This document shows, in pieces, positions 32,722 to 40,828 of a stretch of 55,856 nt of DNA (positions are counted from its first letter, which is position 1; each line of letters starts with the position of its first letter). The position numbers and the translations under genes are program-made. The stretch is from an uncultured Fibrobacter sp. (GTDB lineage Bacteria; Fibrobacterota; Fibrobacteria; Fibrobacterales; Fibrobacteraceae): positions 1 through 55,856 of the forward strand of contig CAKUXP010000022.1 of NCBI GenBank assembly GCA_934700345.1, in the 5' to 3' direction. The notes beneath the pieces were generated by a model. The model saw only the letters and a list, made by a program, of their open reading frames with translations. It had not been told where the DNA came from and made no database searches.

Positions 32722-34146
32722 ATGGTCCGTTTGATAGCAAGAATCGCATTCGTCTCGATACTTGTCGCCTTTTTCCCGTTTGTCGGGTCAAATTTTTTTG
32801 ACGCTCCCGTACTGCACGGGTTTATCTCGTTTGACACGCTGCTTGTCTCCCTGCTGTTCTTTCAAAAAGGGAGGCTTATCGGGCAGATTCCCCTTACGGT
32901 ATCGGCTTTTTTGCTGGCGTTTTGGGGAAATTCCCTGATTTCATATTCGGCAGGCTTTTCCTACCTTGCGATTGTCTGGATTTTTTACTGGCTTAAAAAT
33001 TTCCCGAAAGCCAAGTTGATTTTTTGGGGCGCCTTTACCCTGTTCATCATGATTGCGGATTGGAGTTTGTTTTTTGAATCGTCTTTTGCTATGTCCCTTC
33101 GTGATTTGTTCGGCCTTGCGAGGTTTTATTGGTGGGGACTGCTTTTGTTTTTCGCGATACCCCTTTTGCAGTCGGTACTTGCCTGGTGGTTTTTCCGTCC
33201 GGCTATTCGGAAAGGCGCCGGATTGCCGTTAACCGTAATTATCGCCGTATTGGGACTTTTTTTAGGCGCCGACGCTATCTTCGGAAAGATTCAGAAACGG
33301 GTAGACTTTTTGGATTTTCCCCTCGATTCTTTTTTAGAGCAGCGCCTGTTGCCTGGAAAAACCTCCCGAAATATCTATTTGCAGGCGGATATCAAAAGAC
33401 ATTTTAACATAATCCATCCCGAAGAATTGCGCTTGGATTCCATCCGACCGACGGTAATGGTCCTGGTGGAAAGCTGGGGCGTGAGAAAGGACTTCGCCCT
33501 AAACGATTCCGAGTTCTGCCTTTTCCCAAAAGAGGCTGTAACGCTTTTCGGTATCCGGGAACGGGAACGTTCTTACACGCAAGGGGCGGAATGGGAAGAT
33601 TTTAGAACTCCGAAGGGGAAAGGGCCTTCCGGCTTGCTTCGCCGTTACAAGGGCGAAAGCTACCAGGTCTGGTATCTGCATGGATACGATGAAAACTTTT
33701 ACGATAGGAAAACAGGCTATCCGCCTTTAGGTTTTGACAGCCTGAAATTCAGGAGCTTTTTCGAAACGGAGGGCTTTGCGGTCTGCGATTACGGTTTCAG
33801 GGGGATTTGCGATTCGGCAATGCTCGCCTATGTGGATTCCAGGATATCGGAGCCATCCAAGAAGTTTATCTACTGGACAACGCTTGATTCCCATCCTCCC
33901 TATGAGATCCAGAACTCGATTGCGACGGATTTCTGCAGACGACAAAATCTGTCCAAGATCGAATGTTCCCACGCTACGCGAATCCGGAGCACTCTGGGAA
34001 ATATCGCAAAGCTTGTCGAAAGGCATCCGGAATACCGCTTTATTATACAGGGGGATCACCGTCCCATGGGTTCCCTTTCCGAACGGGATTTCGTGCAAGA
34101 GTTCTACTACAGGTGGGTTCCCGTAATTGTATTAAACGGGAAATGA
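32722..34146 (+). CDS. Membrane sulfatase-fold protein (alkaline phosphatase superfamily transferase)
   Basis: A 474-residue protein with about six membrane segments in the first 200 residues and a C-terminal catalytic domain of the sulfatase / LTA-synthase / phosphoethanolamine-transferase type. Metal-binding blocks are VMVLVESWG (about 236-244), the TTLDSHPPY block and IIQGDHRPM near the C-terminus. Related enzymes move phosphoethanolamine or phosphoglycerol onto lipids, glycans or pili outside the membrane. Its place 12 bases after the pilin terminator suggests, but does not show, a role in modifying pili. No clear ribosome binding site precedes the ATG. Confidence 0.8.
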   Translation: MVRLIARIAFVSILVAFFPFVGSNFFDAPVLHGFISFDTLLVSLLFFQKGRLIGQIPLTVSAFLLAFWGNSLISYSAGFSYLAIVWIFYWLKNFPKAKLIFWGAFTLFIMIADWSLFFESSFAMSLRDLFGLARFYWWGLLLFFAIPLLQSVLAWWFFRPAIRKGAGLPLTVIIAVLGLFLGADAIFGKIQKRVDFLDFPLDSFLEQRLLPGKTSRNIYLQADIKRHFNIIHPEELRLDSIRPTVMVLVESWGVRKDFALNDSEFCLFPKEAVTLFGIRERERSYTQGAEWEDFRTPKGKGPSGLLRRYKGESYQVWYLHGYDENFYDRKTGYPPLGFDSLKFRSFFETEGFAVCDYGFRGICDSAMLAYVDSRISEPSKKFIYWTTLDSHPPYEIQNSIATDFCRRQNLSKIECSHATRIRSTLGNIAKLVERHPEYRFIIQGDHRPMGSLSERDFVQEFYYRWVPVIVLNGK

Positions 34147-34190
34147 AAAGCCGTTTTTCACGGATGCTTGGCGATGAGGATTTGTATGCG

Positions 34191-34226
34191 AAATCCCCGA
34201 AAGTCGATTTCGACTTCCGGGGATTT
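34191..34226. terminator. Long hairpin between convergent units
   Basis: AAATCCCCG (34191-34199) pairs with CGGGGATTT (34218-34226), extended by AAGTCG/CGACTT after one mismatch. It lies between the plus-strand sulfatase gene and the minus-strand pilin fragment and could end both transcripts, although no long T run follows. Confidence 0.6.
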
Positions 34227-34261
34227 ATCAGTTGATGGGGTAATTTTCAAGTTTTTGCTTG

Positions 34262-34598
34262 CTACTTACCAATGCTCGCAAAATTAGGGGTCAACGCTTG
34301 GCAACCGGCATCTGTTACAGCAGCTTCAAAAGTCACGCTTGCAGCCGCCTCCTCCGTTGCAGCCGCTGGTGTGACCTTAATGGTCCAATGATCGTCAGAC
34401 CTGCAATCGTTTAATTGTGTCTTGTTTTTTGCCTTCCATGCGTCTGTAACCGCACTACTCGTAGTGTCATTCGTTATTGTCGCTTCGTTATATTCGAAAT
34501 TTGTCGTAGCGCCATTTCCCGGAGCTTTATATCCAATCAAAGTCCAGCTTCCTGCAAGATTTCGTTCCGCAAAAAACGCTTCCTGCAGTTTCACGTAG
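34262..34598 (-). pseudogene. 5'-truncated pilin gene fragment (possible silent cassette)
   Basis: The fragment encodes only a pilin head: YVKLQEAFFAERNLAGSWTL aligns with YVKLQEAYASEQDKIGLWAD of the pilin at 32154, both share the middle block TNF(E/T)Y, a Cys in NDC, and end GC(Q/D)(A/D)LTPNF.(S/K)IGK. Its first 23 bases (34576-34598, minus) are identical to 32294-32316 of the pilin gene, exactly where the conserved helix ends and the variable head begins. Upstream of that block there is no prepilin leader or hydrophobic helix; a TAG stop of the Fic gene lies 12 bases away. The fragment has no start codon of its own except GTG within the block. It cannot be an exported pilin by itself. Confidence 0.85.
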
Positions 34599-34609
34599 AA
34601 AAAAGCGGA

Positions 34610-36100
34610 CTAAAAATCACCCTTATGCTCCCCGATGATTTTTTCCATCGCGGAAATTTCCTCGTCGCTTAACTCGGCGAAGTATTCTCTGCGGCGGGCG
34701 GGGAGGCTTCCGCCGTTTTGCTGAACGAAAAGGATAAACTGATTTGCTTTCTTTTCGGGCATATCGACGACGGCTTGCATTCCCGCCCGAATTCTGTCAT
34801 AGTTTTGAAGATAGGCAAGTTCGGCTTTCCATTCCGTATGGATTGTTTCCGATACGATTTTTTGAAATTCTTCGACAACCGGCGTCAAATCCATAAAACG
34901 GTAAAAGTCCGCGGAATCGTTTCTTACCGTAACTTCTCCGGCATCGCTTATCGAATAATCCAATAATGGCAAGAGCCGTTTTGAAAAAGTTTCGAGCATC
35001 CGGTCATAGATTTCCGTTTTTTTCAGCAGGGTCGCCGACACGGGAAAAATAATCTTTAGCGGGGTAAAGTTTTTGCTGGCAAGTATATGATGCAACAGGT
35101 AACGGTGCGTCCGACCGTTGCCGTCATCGAATGGATGTAGAAAGACAAAGGAGAAGGCGACAATTGCGGAAGCTATCACGGGATCGCAATCCGATTTTTT
35201 CAAAAGCTTGGCTGTGTCTAAATATGCCTGCATCAGATTGCCGATGTCTTCTGGTTTTGGTGCTATATAATGAATGCGCTCTTCTGTGGGGGATAAGGTT
35301 TCTCCGACATAAACCTGATCCCCCCTCCATTCCTTTTGTCCATATCTTTCTTCGACGATTGCGTTTTGAATTTTGCAAAGACCGTCTTTTGAAAGGCAAT
35401 CTTTTTCGGCTTCCTGGAGCAGAAGTACAAAGTTCTCCGTTCTTTTTTGGGAAGGCGCCTCGTGCTCGATGGCGAAGGATGACTTGGTCTCCTTGATGTA
35501 GAGAAACCGGACTGCCCTGTACAATAATTCAGCGGAAAAACGGGAAAGCAAGGTGTTCGAGTCTTGCTTTAATTTCTCCGCATTGTTTTCAAGAATCGGC
35601 TTTGTGAGGCGGACCATTGGGCAAAAAAGTGAATTACCTGGCAGATTGTTGATGATGCGTTGCCTTTTCGCCCTGCCGGAATCTTTGTTGCTTAAAGAGA
35701 ACTGTTTGCTTGGGTCTTGCAATTCTACGAAAGGCCCTGAATGGACGTCATCCAAGGGCAGTTTTTTCCCTGTTAAAAATTCATAGAGAAACCAGATGCG
35801 ACGGCAATAACTCCCTGTGGGTTTTGCCTTGACTTCTTCTAGGAATTCGGATATATCTACTTTTAAAAAGAATGCTTTGATAATTTCTAGATTGACGCCC
35901 TCGTAACGGATGGCGAAATTTAGGTTGGCTTGCCAGGTATTTTTTATCGGATGTCGCCAGCGGGGAAAATACCGTTCCGCGTAGATGCCGTTTTCTTTTT
36001 CTGTCTGGGTCGAAGTATCTACCAGGAAACTGCGTACCAACGGCGGAAGTACATTCAAGTTAAATTTTTCAATCAAAAAAGAATATCCGATGGCGACCAT
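34610..36100 (-). CDS. Fic-family AMPylase-like protein
   Basis: A 496-residue Fic protein. The active-site motif is HPFDDGNGRTHR (322-333), complete with the catalytic His and the anion-binding Asn-Gly-Arg. An N-terminal inhibitory-helix-like motif SSFAIEHE (207-214) fits the class II pattern (S/T)xxxE(G/N), except that the residue after Glu212 is His. A C-terminal region after 400 may be a winged helix. Such proteins transfer AMP from ATP to target hydroxyl groups; the target is unknown. I use the ATG at 36100 rather than the TTG at 36106; AAGGA and a CTATCTTT box (complement of 36127-36134) lie upstream. The pilin fragment lies right behind its stop. Confidence 0.9.
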   Translation of the reverse strand: MVAIGYSFLIEKFNLNVLPPLVRSFLVDTSTQTEKENGIYAERYFPRWRHPIKNTWQANLNFAIRYEGVNLEIIKAFFLKVDISEFLEEVKAKPTGSYCRRIWFLYEFLTGKKLPLDDVHSGPFVELQDPSKQFSLSNKDSGRAKRQRIINNLPGNSLFCPMVRLTKPILENNAEKLKQDSNTLLSRFSAELLYRAVRFLYIKETKSSFAIEHEAPSQKRTENFVLLLQEAEKDCLSKDGLCKIQNAIVEERYGQKEWRGDQVYVGETLSPTEERIHYIAPKPEDIGNLMQAYLDTAKLLKKSDCDPVIASAIVAFSFVFLHPFDDGNGRTHRYLLHHILASKNFTPLKIIFPVSATLLKKTEIYDRMLETFSKRLLPLLDYSISDAGEVTVRNDSADFYRFMDLTPVVEEFQKIVSETIHTEWKAELAYLQNYDRIRAGMQAVVDMPEKKANQFILFVQQNGGSLPARRREYFAELSDEEISAMEKIIGEHKGDF

Positions 36101-36106
36101 TTTCAA

Positions 36107-36306
36107 AATTCCTTATTCTTTTTCAAAAAGATAGTATGTTTTGGTTGATTTTTCAAAAAAGTTTAACGAATGCTTTTGAAATATTCCTGTTCGTGCAAGG
36201 CGCCTTTATATTATTCTACACTAATTATGAATATAATATAGTTTCTGGAGAAAATTTGAAGATTTCTGGACGTTTGAACCGCAAAATTTATCGGGTTTAA
36301 ATCCGT
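36107..36306. promoter_or_regulatory. AT-rich intergenic region upstream of the Fic gene
   Basis: About 200 bases between batE (end) and the Fic gene (start), both on the minus strand. It holds an imperfect inverted repeat TATATTATTC...GAATATAATATA (36208-36240) and a minus-strand CTATCTTT box (36127-36134) about 27 bases before the Fic start. No gene is seen. Confidence 0.5.
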
Positions 36307-37074
36307 CTAAAAATTATCGAGCCGGATGATTCCCAGTTCGCTCGCCTTGGCGAATCCGTTGATCTTTTCCCCGAGTCGGACGTGCGCCCAGCCGTCCTTG
36401 ATGCCGAGGATTTCGACGGAAGTCCCTTCGGATAGCATGTTCAGCGTTTGAGCCTTGTCGCTCGGTCCGCTGGTGATGTCCGCGGAATCGACGATGACGA
36501 TTCCTTCGGAATGGGTCTTTTCGCGGTAAACCTTGTAGCCGGCGCTGCATGCGAATACTCCGAGCAGAACGGCGACCGGAATGACGCTTAGCGAAAACGC
36601 TGTTTTGGCTTTTGTGCCCCGGGAAAGGATGCGGAAAATGTTGAGCGCGACGATGAGCCAGACGAGTCCGATGATGGCGTAGAGCTGCTCGGTCATCGAA
36701 AAGAAATGGTGCGCCCGAAAAAGGAATTCGAGAACGGGGTTTTCCTCTTCGGCGGATTCCTGCTTGTCCTTGGTCAGGCTTCGCGCAAATTTTAAGTTGT
36801 AGAGGTAATCTTCGTTGGCTGGATCTATCCGGAGAGCTCTTTCGTAGTTCAAAATGGATAGGCCGAGGTGTCCTTTGCGGAAGTAGGCGTTTCCCAGGTT
36901 GTAAAAGAGATCGCCGCTCTGGAATCCGTTATCGACGCAGTTCTGCCAGGCTTCTGCCGCCGACGTAAAGTCTCCGGCCTTGTAGGATGCCGCACCGGTG
37001 TAAAGTGTCTTGCAGTTCTCGCTTGCAAAAAGGGACAGGCTAAACGTGAAAACCAGGAACAGGATTTTTTTCAT
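36307..37074 (-). CDS. batE: BatE-like TPR/SH3 protein
   Basis: A 255-residue protein of the Bat (Bacteroides aerotolerance) cluster. It has a signal peptide (KKILFLVFTFSLSLFASE), two TPR units (ALYTGAASYKAGDFTSAAEA-like and DLFYNLGNAYFRKGHLG), one or two membrane helices in the middle (LYAIIGLVWLIVALNIF) and a C-terminal bacterial SH3 domain (EGTSVEILGIKDGWAHVRL). The ATG at 37074 overlaps the batD stop (ATGA). Bat proteins act in the envelope and are linked to stress resistance; their mechanism is unclear. The usual partners moxR, batA and batB are not adjacent. Confidence 0.82.
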   Translation of the reverse strand: MKKILFLVFTFSLSLFASENCKTLYTGAASYKAGDFTSAAEAWQNCVDNGFQSGDLFYNLGNAYFRKGHLGLSILNYERALRIDPANEDYLYNLKFARSLTKDKQESAEEENPVLEFLFRAHHFFSMTEQLYAIIGLVWLIVALNIFRILSRGTKAKTAFSLSVIPVAVLLGVFACSAGYKVYREKTHSEGIVIVDSADITSGPSDKAQTLNMLSEGTSVEILGIKDGWAHVRLGEKINGFAKASELGIIRLDNF

Positions 37075-38954
37075 TTGTGGACCTCTAGGCTGTCGCAAAG
37101 TTCTTCGAATTTCTGGATGGCGTCGCCGAGTTCCGCTGCCGAGCCCCCTGCGGGAGCGAACCTGGCGTAGGCGCATTCTTCGAGCCACTTGAAAACTTTT
37201 CCTTGCGCTTCTTCATCGATGCCGAGATAGTTCAGGTTCGCTTTCTGCTGATCGCGGGTCATGCCGCGGAATTCCCGGTTGGAAATGTCGGAAAGGTAAT
37301 CGACGAGACCGTTTTCGAGTGCCGCGTAGAATCCTTTTGGATCGTTTTTCTTCAGGGCGGCCTTGGCCTTGGCCGTATTGTTCTTCAGTTTTTTCTTGGC
37401 TTTCGCCTTGCGGACCAGAGCAGCGTTACTTGAATGCTTGCGGTGCGCTCGGATGAAGAGGATGAACATGGCGTATAGGAAAATCGGCAGGGCAAGGAGA
37501 AGCCAGAAGGGGAGTGTCGCGTAGAAGGGGACCTTTTGCGGGGAAACGGAGCTTACCTGGTGGATGTAGCGGATATCCCGTCCGAGGTCCTCGATTTCCG
37601 TCTTTGCCTGCGGCGAGTAGGAGTTGGCGCTTGGCGCGAACTGCGCGGTAGCGGATGCTTCGCCTTTTTCGACCTTTATTTTCCATGGGCCGAGCGTCCT
37701 GCTTTCGTATTTTTTCTTGGAAGGGTTGAACCAGGAATAGGTTATCGCCGGGATGTCGAATTCGCCTTTTTTCTTCGGGTAGAGGAAAATGCGGATGTTC
37801 TTTGTCGTGACGACTTTTCCGTTGCTGATTTTTTTCTTGACGCTTGTTTCGGGCGGCACGGTTCTAAAGTCCGAAAAGTCGGGCAGGACGGGGTCGGTAA
37901 CTGTTCCCGGTTTGCCGTCGCCGGAAATCTGGATGGAAAGCGTGAGCGCGTCGCCGAGCGAGAGCGAATCCTTGTCGAATGCCGCGTCGAAGGCGTAGTT
38001 CCCGACCATCCCCGAAAAATCCTTGGGCTTTCCCTGCGCCGGGAGCGGGAGGACGTTGATTTTTACGGACGCGGTTTTGGCTTCGGCTTCTTCGGGTTCC
38101 TGCTGCACGGAAGAGAAGCTCATGGAAAATCCGCCCTTGTTTGTCTTTTTTTCGACGACTTTGGGCTTTCCGACCTTTGTGTAGCTGAATTTAAACGGCG
38201 GGATGGAAACCTGTCCGGTCTTCACAGGGGAAAGCCAGGCGAACTTGGCGCTGCCGCGGGCTTCGCGCGGGGCTTCGGGAATCGGGACGAGCTTCAGGTC
38301 TGACATGTCGGCCCGGTGCGCGATGAAGTCGTTTCCGAGGTCCATGCTGGTCGCGACGAGGTTGCCCTGGAAATGTTCGAAAGTGTGGATGGAAAGCGTG
38401 ACGGACAGCTGCTCGCCTTCATAGACGGTCCGCTTGTTCGGCGTGAGCGAAACGGAAACAGCCGCCTCGTCGTAGGATTTTTTCACCTCGATGTTGTTCA
38501 GGTGGAAAATATCGTATTCCTTTTCGCCGATTTTCCAGGAGAGGATTCCCGCGGACTTGACTCCCGTTTGCCGCGGGGCTGCGATACGGAAGCTGTATTG
38601 CTTGCCGGTTTCGCGTCCGCGCCTTCCGATGCGGACATCCGAGGAGTCGAGGCCTTTCAGGGCAAAGCCGTTCTGGACGGAAAACTGCGGAATTCCGCGC
38701 GAGCCGAATTCTTCGAGCTTTTGGGTATCGACAACGAACTGGAGCGTGAACGTTTCCCCGGCATCGACGGAATTCTTGTCGAGCTGGATTTCCCACGGTC
38801 CCTGGGTGATCAGCTGCCCGGCGTACCTGCCCGATCCTCCTCCCATCATGGCGGCCATTTGCTGCTGCATCTGTTCCATCATGCTCCAAGGATCGGTCGC
38901 CTGTGCAAAAAGCGAAATGGCAAAAAGAAGAACTGTGGGTAAAAAACGTTTCAT
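37071..38954 (-). CDS. batD: BatD-like oxygen-tolerance protein
   Basis: A 627-residue periplasmic protein with signal peptide (KRFLPTVLLFAISLFAQA), tandem beta-sandwich domains (DKNSVDAGETFTLQFVV..., NKRTVYEGEQLSVTLSI..., DKDSLSLGDALTLSIQI), one membrane helix (LPFWLLLALPIFLYAMFILF) and a Lys-rich cytoplasmic tail. This is the BatD architecture. A Met/Gln-rich stretch (MMEQMQQQMAAMMGGG) follows the signal. The ATG at 38954 begins the signal peptide; the longer frame is rejected because it would bury it. It is the first gene of the minus-strand batD-batE pair and divergent from the ABC ATPase across 36 bases. Confidence 0.87.
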   Translation of the reverse strand: MKRFLPTVLLFAISLFAQATDPWSMMEQMQQQMAAMMGGGSGRYAGQLITQGPWEIQLDKNSVDAGETFTLQFVVDTQKLEEFGSRGIPQFSVQNGFALKGLDSSDVRIGRRGRETGKQYSFRIAAPRQTGVKSAGILSWKIGEKEYDIFHLNNIEVKKSYDEAAVSVSLTPNKRTVYEGEQLSVTLSIHTFEHFQGNLVATSMDLGNDFIAHRADMSDLKLVPIPEAPREARGSAKFAWLSPVKTGQVSIPPFKFSYTKVGKPKVVEKKTNKGGFSMSFSSVQQEPEEAEAKTASVKINVLPLPAQGKPKDFSGMVGNYAFDAAFDKDSLSLGDALTLSIQISGDGKPGTVTDPVLPDFSDFRTVPPETSVKKKISNGKVVTTKNIRIFLYPKKKGEFDIPAITYSWFNPSKKKYESRTLGPWKIKVEKGEASATAQFAPSANSYSPQAKTEIEDLGRDIRYIHQVSSVSPQKVPFYATLPFWLLLALPIFLYAMFILFIRAHRKHSSNAALVRKAKAKKKLKNNTAKAKAALKKNDPKGFYAALENGLVDYLSDISNREFRGMTRDQQKANLNYLGIDEEAQGKVFKWLEECAYARFAPAGGSAAELGDAIQKFEELCDSLEVHK

Positions 38955-38990
38955 AACGTTCAAAAGATACAAAAAAGCTATCTTTGAACC
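38955..38990. promoter_or_regulatory. Palindromic divergent promoter region
   Basis: The 36 bases between batD and the ABC gene contain GTTCAAAAGATA and TATCTTTGAAC as an inverted repeat with one bulged A. Each arm presents a TATCTT box toward one gene, 6 bases before the plus-strand ATG and 9 bases before the minus-strand ATG, so both transcripts may be leaderless or nearly so. Confidence 0.5.
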
Positions 38991-40364
38991 ATGTCTTATC
39001 AATCGTTGGAATCGCTCTTTGACGCTTACCCAAAAATCCAGATGCTCGGCCCGGTCGGCAGCGGAAAATCCAGGATTCTCAGGGAGTTTTCCGAAAGGCA
39101 TTCCAACGTGTCGCTTTCCTCGACGGAAATCCAGCGGCGGATCCAGCGCGCGCTCGCTCCCTTTTGGCAGCAGCGCTTTATCAGCCTCCGCGATGACGAT
39201 GCCCCGCGCGTCCGCGACCTGCTTTTAAAGCCGAAGTTTTTCTTGAATTCCGCGCATTACGTGGAAGACGATCCGTTTGCGCCGACGGATCCCGAAAAGC
39301 TCGAAGAGGCGCTTTCCATGGCGAACCTTCCCGATACGGTTTTGAAAGTGAAACTGCTGAGCCTTTCGAACGGCGAACTCCGGCGGATTCTCCTCGCGAG
39401 ACAGTGGATGGAGTCTCCCGACTACATTTTGTTCGACGATCCGTTCGGCGGTCTCGATCCGGAATTCCGGGCGCACCTCTCGCGGGCGATTTTGAAAATG
39501 TCGGAGACCCCGGTCAAGATGGCGATAAGCCTGCAGCGCAAGGAAGAACTTCTCCCGGAAATTCCCGCCTTTGTGTATGAAAACGGCGAGTTTCGCGCTT
39601 ACGAGGGGGAGCTTCCCGAAAAAATTTCGGAGCCGTCTGAAAAAAAGCCGGAAATTACGTCGTATGTTGTCGAAAACTTGAGGACGCCGACAGTTGTCGG
39701 GGAAACCCTTTTTGATTTGGAACATGTCCATGTCCGCTACGGTTCCGCGATGATCATCAACGATTTGACGTGGCGGGTAAAAAAGGGAGAACATTGGGTG
39801 GTGATGGGGCCGAACGGAGCCGGCAAGAGTACGCTGCTCGCGCTGCTTTCGGCGGACCATCCGCAGATGTATTCGAACGATATCACCTTGTTCGGAAAGA
39901 AGCCCGGCGCGGGCCTCGACATCTGGAAACACAAGGCTCAAATCGGATTCTTCTCCCCGGAGCTTGCGACGCAGTACCGCGAAAAGCTGAACATTTCGGA
40001 TGTTCTCTGCACCGGATTTACGACGGGACTCGGGCTCTTTACGCCGCCTTCCTGGGAAGAAAGGGCGAAGGCGAAAAACTGGCTCCATGAACTCGGGTTT
40101 TCGGACGCGGAACGTCCCTTCGACTCGCTTTCCGCGACGGAACGCCGGCTGGTCCTGATTGCCCGGGCCGCGATTCGCCCGCCGAAGGTTCTTATCCTCG
40201 ACGAGCCGACACAGGGGATGGACGCGGGTTTCCGGGAACGCCTCTTTGACCTTCTGGAATTCCTTTCGAGCGAGACGACAATCGTTCTTGTGACGCATTA
40301 TGACGCGGAATGGCCAAAGTGCATGACGAACGTGCTGCGGATGCCGAAATTTTCCCTGGCGTAA
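38991..40364 (+). CDS. ModF-like ATPase with two ABC domains
   Basis: A 457-residue protein with two ATP-binding cassettes and no membrane segments. Domain 1 has Walker A GPVGSGKS (20-27), signature LSNGELRR (125-132) and Walker B DYILFDDP (144-151). Domain 2 has Walker A GPNGAGKST (273-281), a degenerate signature SATERRLVLIARA and Walker B VLILDEP. This layout matches ModF/PhrA-type proteins, which are cytoplasmic ATPases of unclear role rather than transporters. Domain 1 is the shorter and more divergent half. No modABC genes are near. Confidence 0.85.
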   Translation: MSYQSLESLFDAYPKIQMLGPVGSGKSRILREFSERHSNVSLSSTEIQRRIQRALAPFWQQRFISLRDDDAPRVRDLLLKPKFFLNSAHYVEDDPFAPTDPEKLEEALSMANLPDTVLKVKLLSLSNGELRRILLARQWMESPDYILFDDPFGGLDPEFRAHLSRAILKMSETPVKMAISLQRKEELLPEIPAFVYENGEFRAYEGELPEKISEPSEKKPEITSYVVENLRTPTVVGETLFDLEHVHVRYGSAMIINDLTWRVKKGEHWVVMGPNGAGKSTLLALLSADHPQMYSNDITLFGKKPGAGLDIWKHKAQIGFFSPELATQYREKLNISDVLCTGFTTGLGLFTPPSWEERAKAKNWLHELGFSDAERPFDSLSATERRLVLIARAAIRPPKVLILDEPTQGMDAGFRERLFDLLEFLSSETTIVLVTHYDAEWPKCMTNVLRMPKFSLA

Positions 40365-40368
40365 AGCG

Positions 40369-40740
40369 TTACAGGATTTTGGTCGCCATGTTCCCCGCAT
40401 AGACGGCGAGAATTCCGAGAAAAACGCTCAGACCGGCGTAGAGGGCGAAGGTAAGGACATTTCCCGCCTTGAAAAGCTGGAGACTTTCGTTTGCAAAGGT
40501 GGAAAACGTAGTAAAGCCGCCGCAGAATCCGACGGCGAGAAAGAGGCGGACGCTTGGGCTTAATCCGTGTTCGGAAAGCCCGTAAAGAAGCCCGATGAGA
40601 AAACAGCCCGCGATGTTTACGGCGAAGGTCCCGAACGGGAACGCCCCGGAAAGATGTGCCCCGATAAGTTTTGTCGAAAGAAAGCGGCAGATCCCGCCGA
40701 GAAAGCTGCCGAAGCCAACCAGAAGAATCGAATGGATCAT
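40369..40740 (-). CDS. crcB: Fluoride ion exporter
   Basis: A 123-residue CrcB/Fluc channel with four helices and the signature GFCGGFTTFSTF (about 71-82), in which the Phe and Thr residues line the fluoride path and Asn/Gly bind the central sodium. Fluc works as an antiparallel dimer, which fits a single copy gene. I see no fluoride riboswitch in the 88-base gap upstream. It is convergent with the ABC gene, whose stop is four bases away. Confidence 0.93.
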   Translation of the reverse strand: MIHSILLVGFGSFLGGICRFLSTKLIGAHLSGAFPFGTFAVNIAGCFLIGLLYGLSEHGLSPSVRLFLAVGFCGGFTTFSTFANESLQLFKAGNVLTFALYAGLSVFLGILAVYAGNMATKIL

Positions 40741-40828
40741 GCGTTAAATTTAAAAACGTTCGGCGTTTCCCAAAAAATGGAAACGAAAAATTTTGTATTT
40801 TTGGGATTTCAAAAATGAAGGATTTTCC

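Noticed and set aside
40741..40828. Fluoride riboswitch upstream of crcB
   Set aside because: The 88-base gap shows no pseudoknot-like pattern with the conserved GGNGAUGG-type core that I could find.
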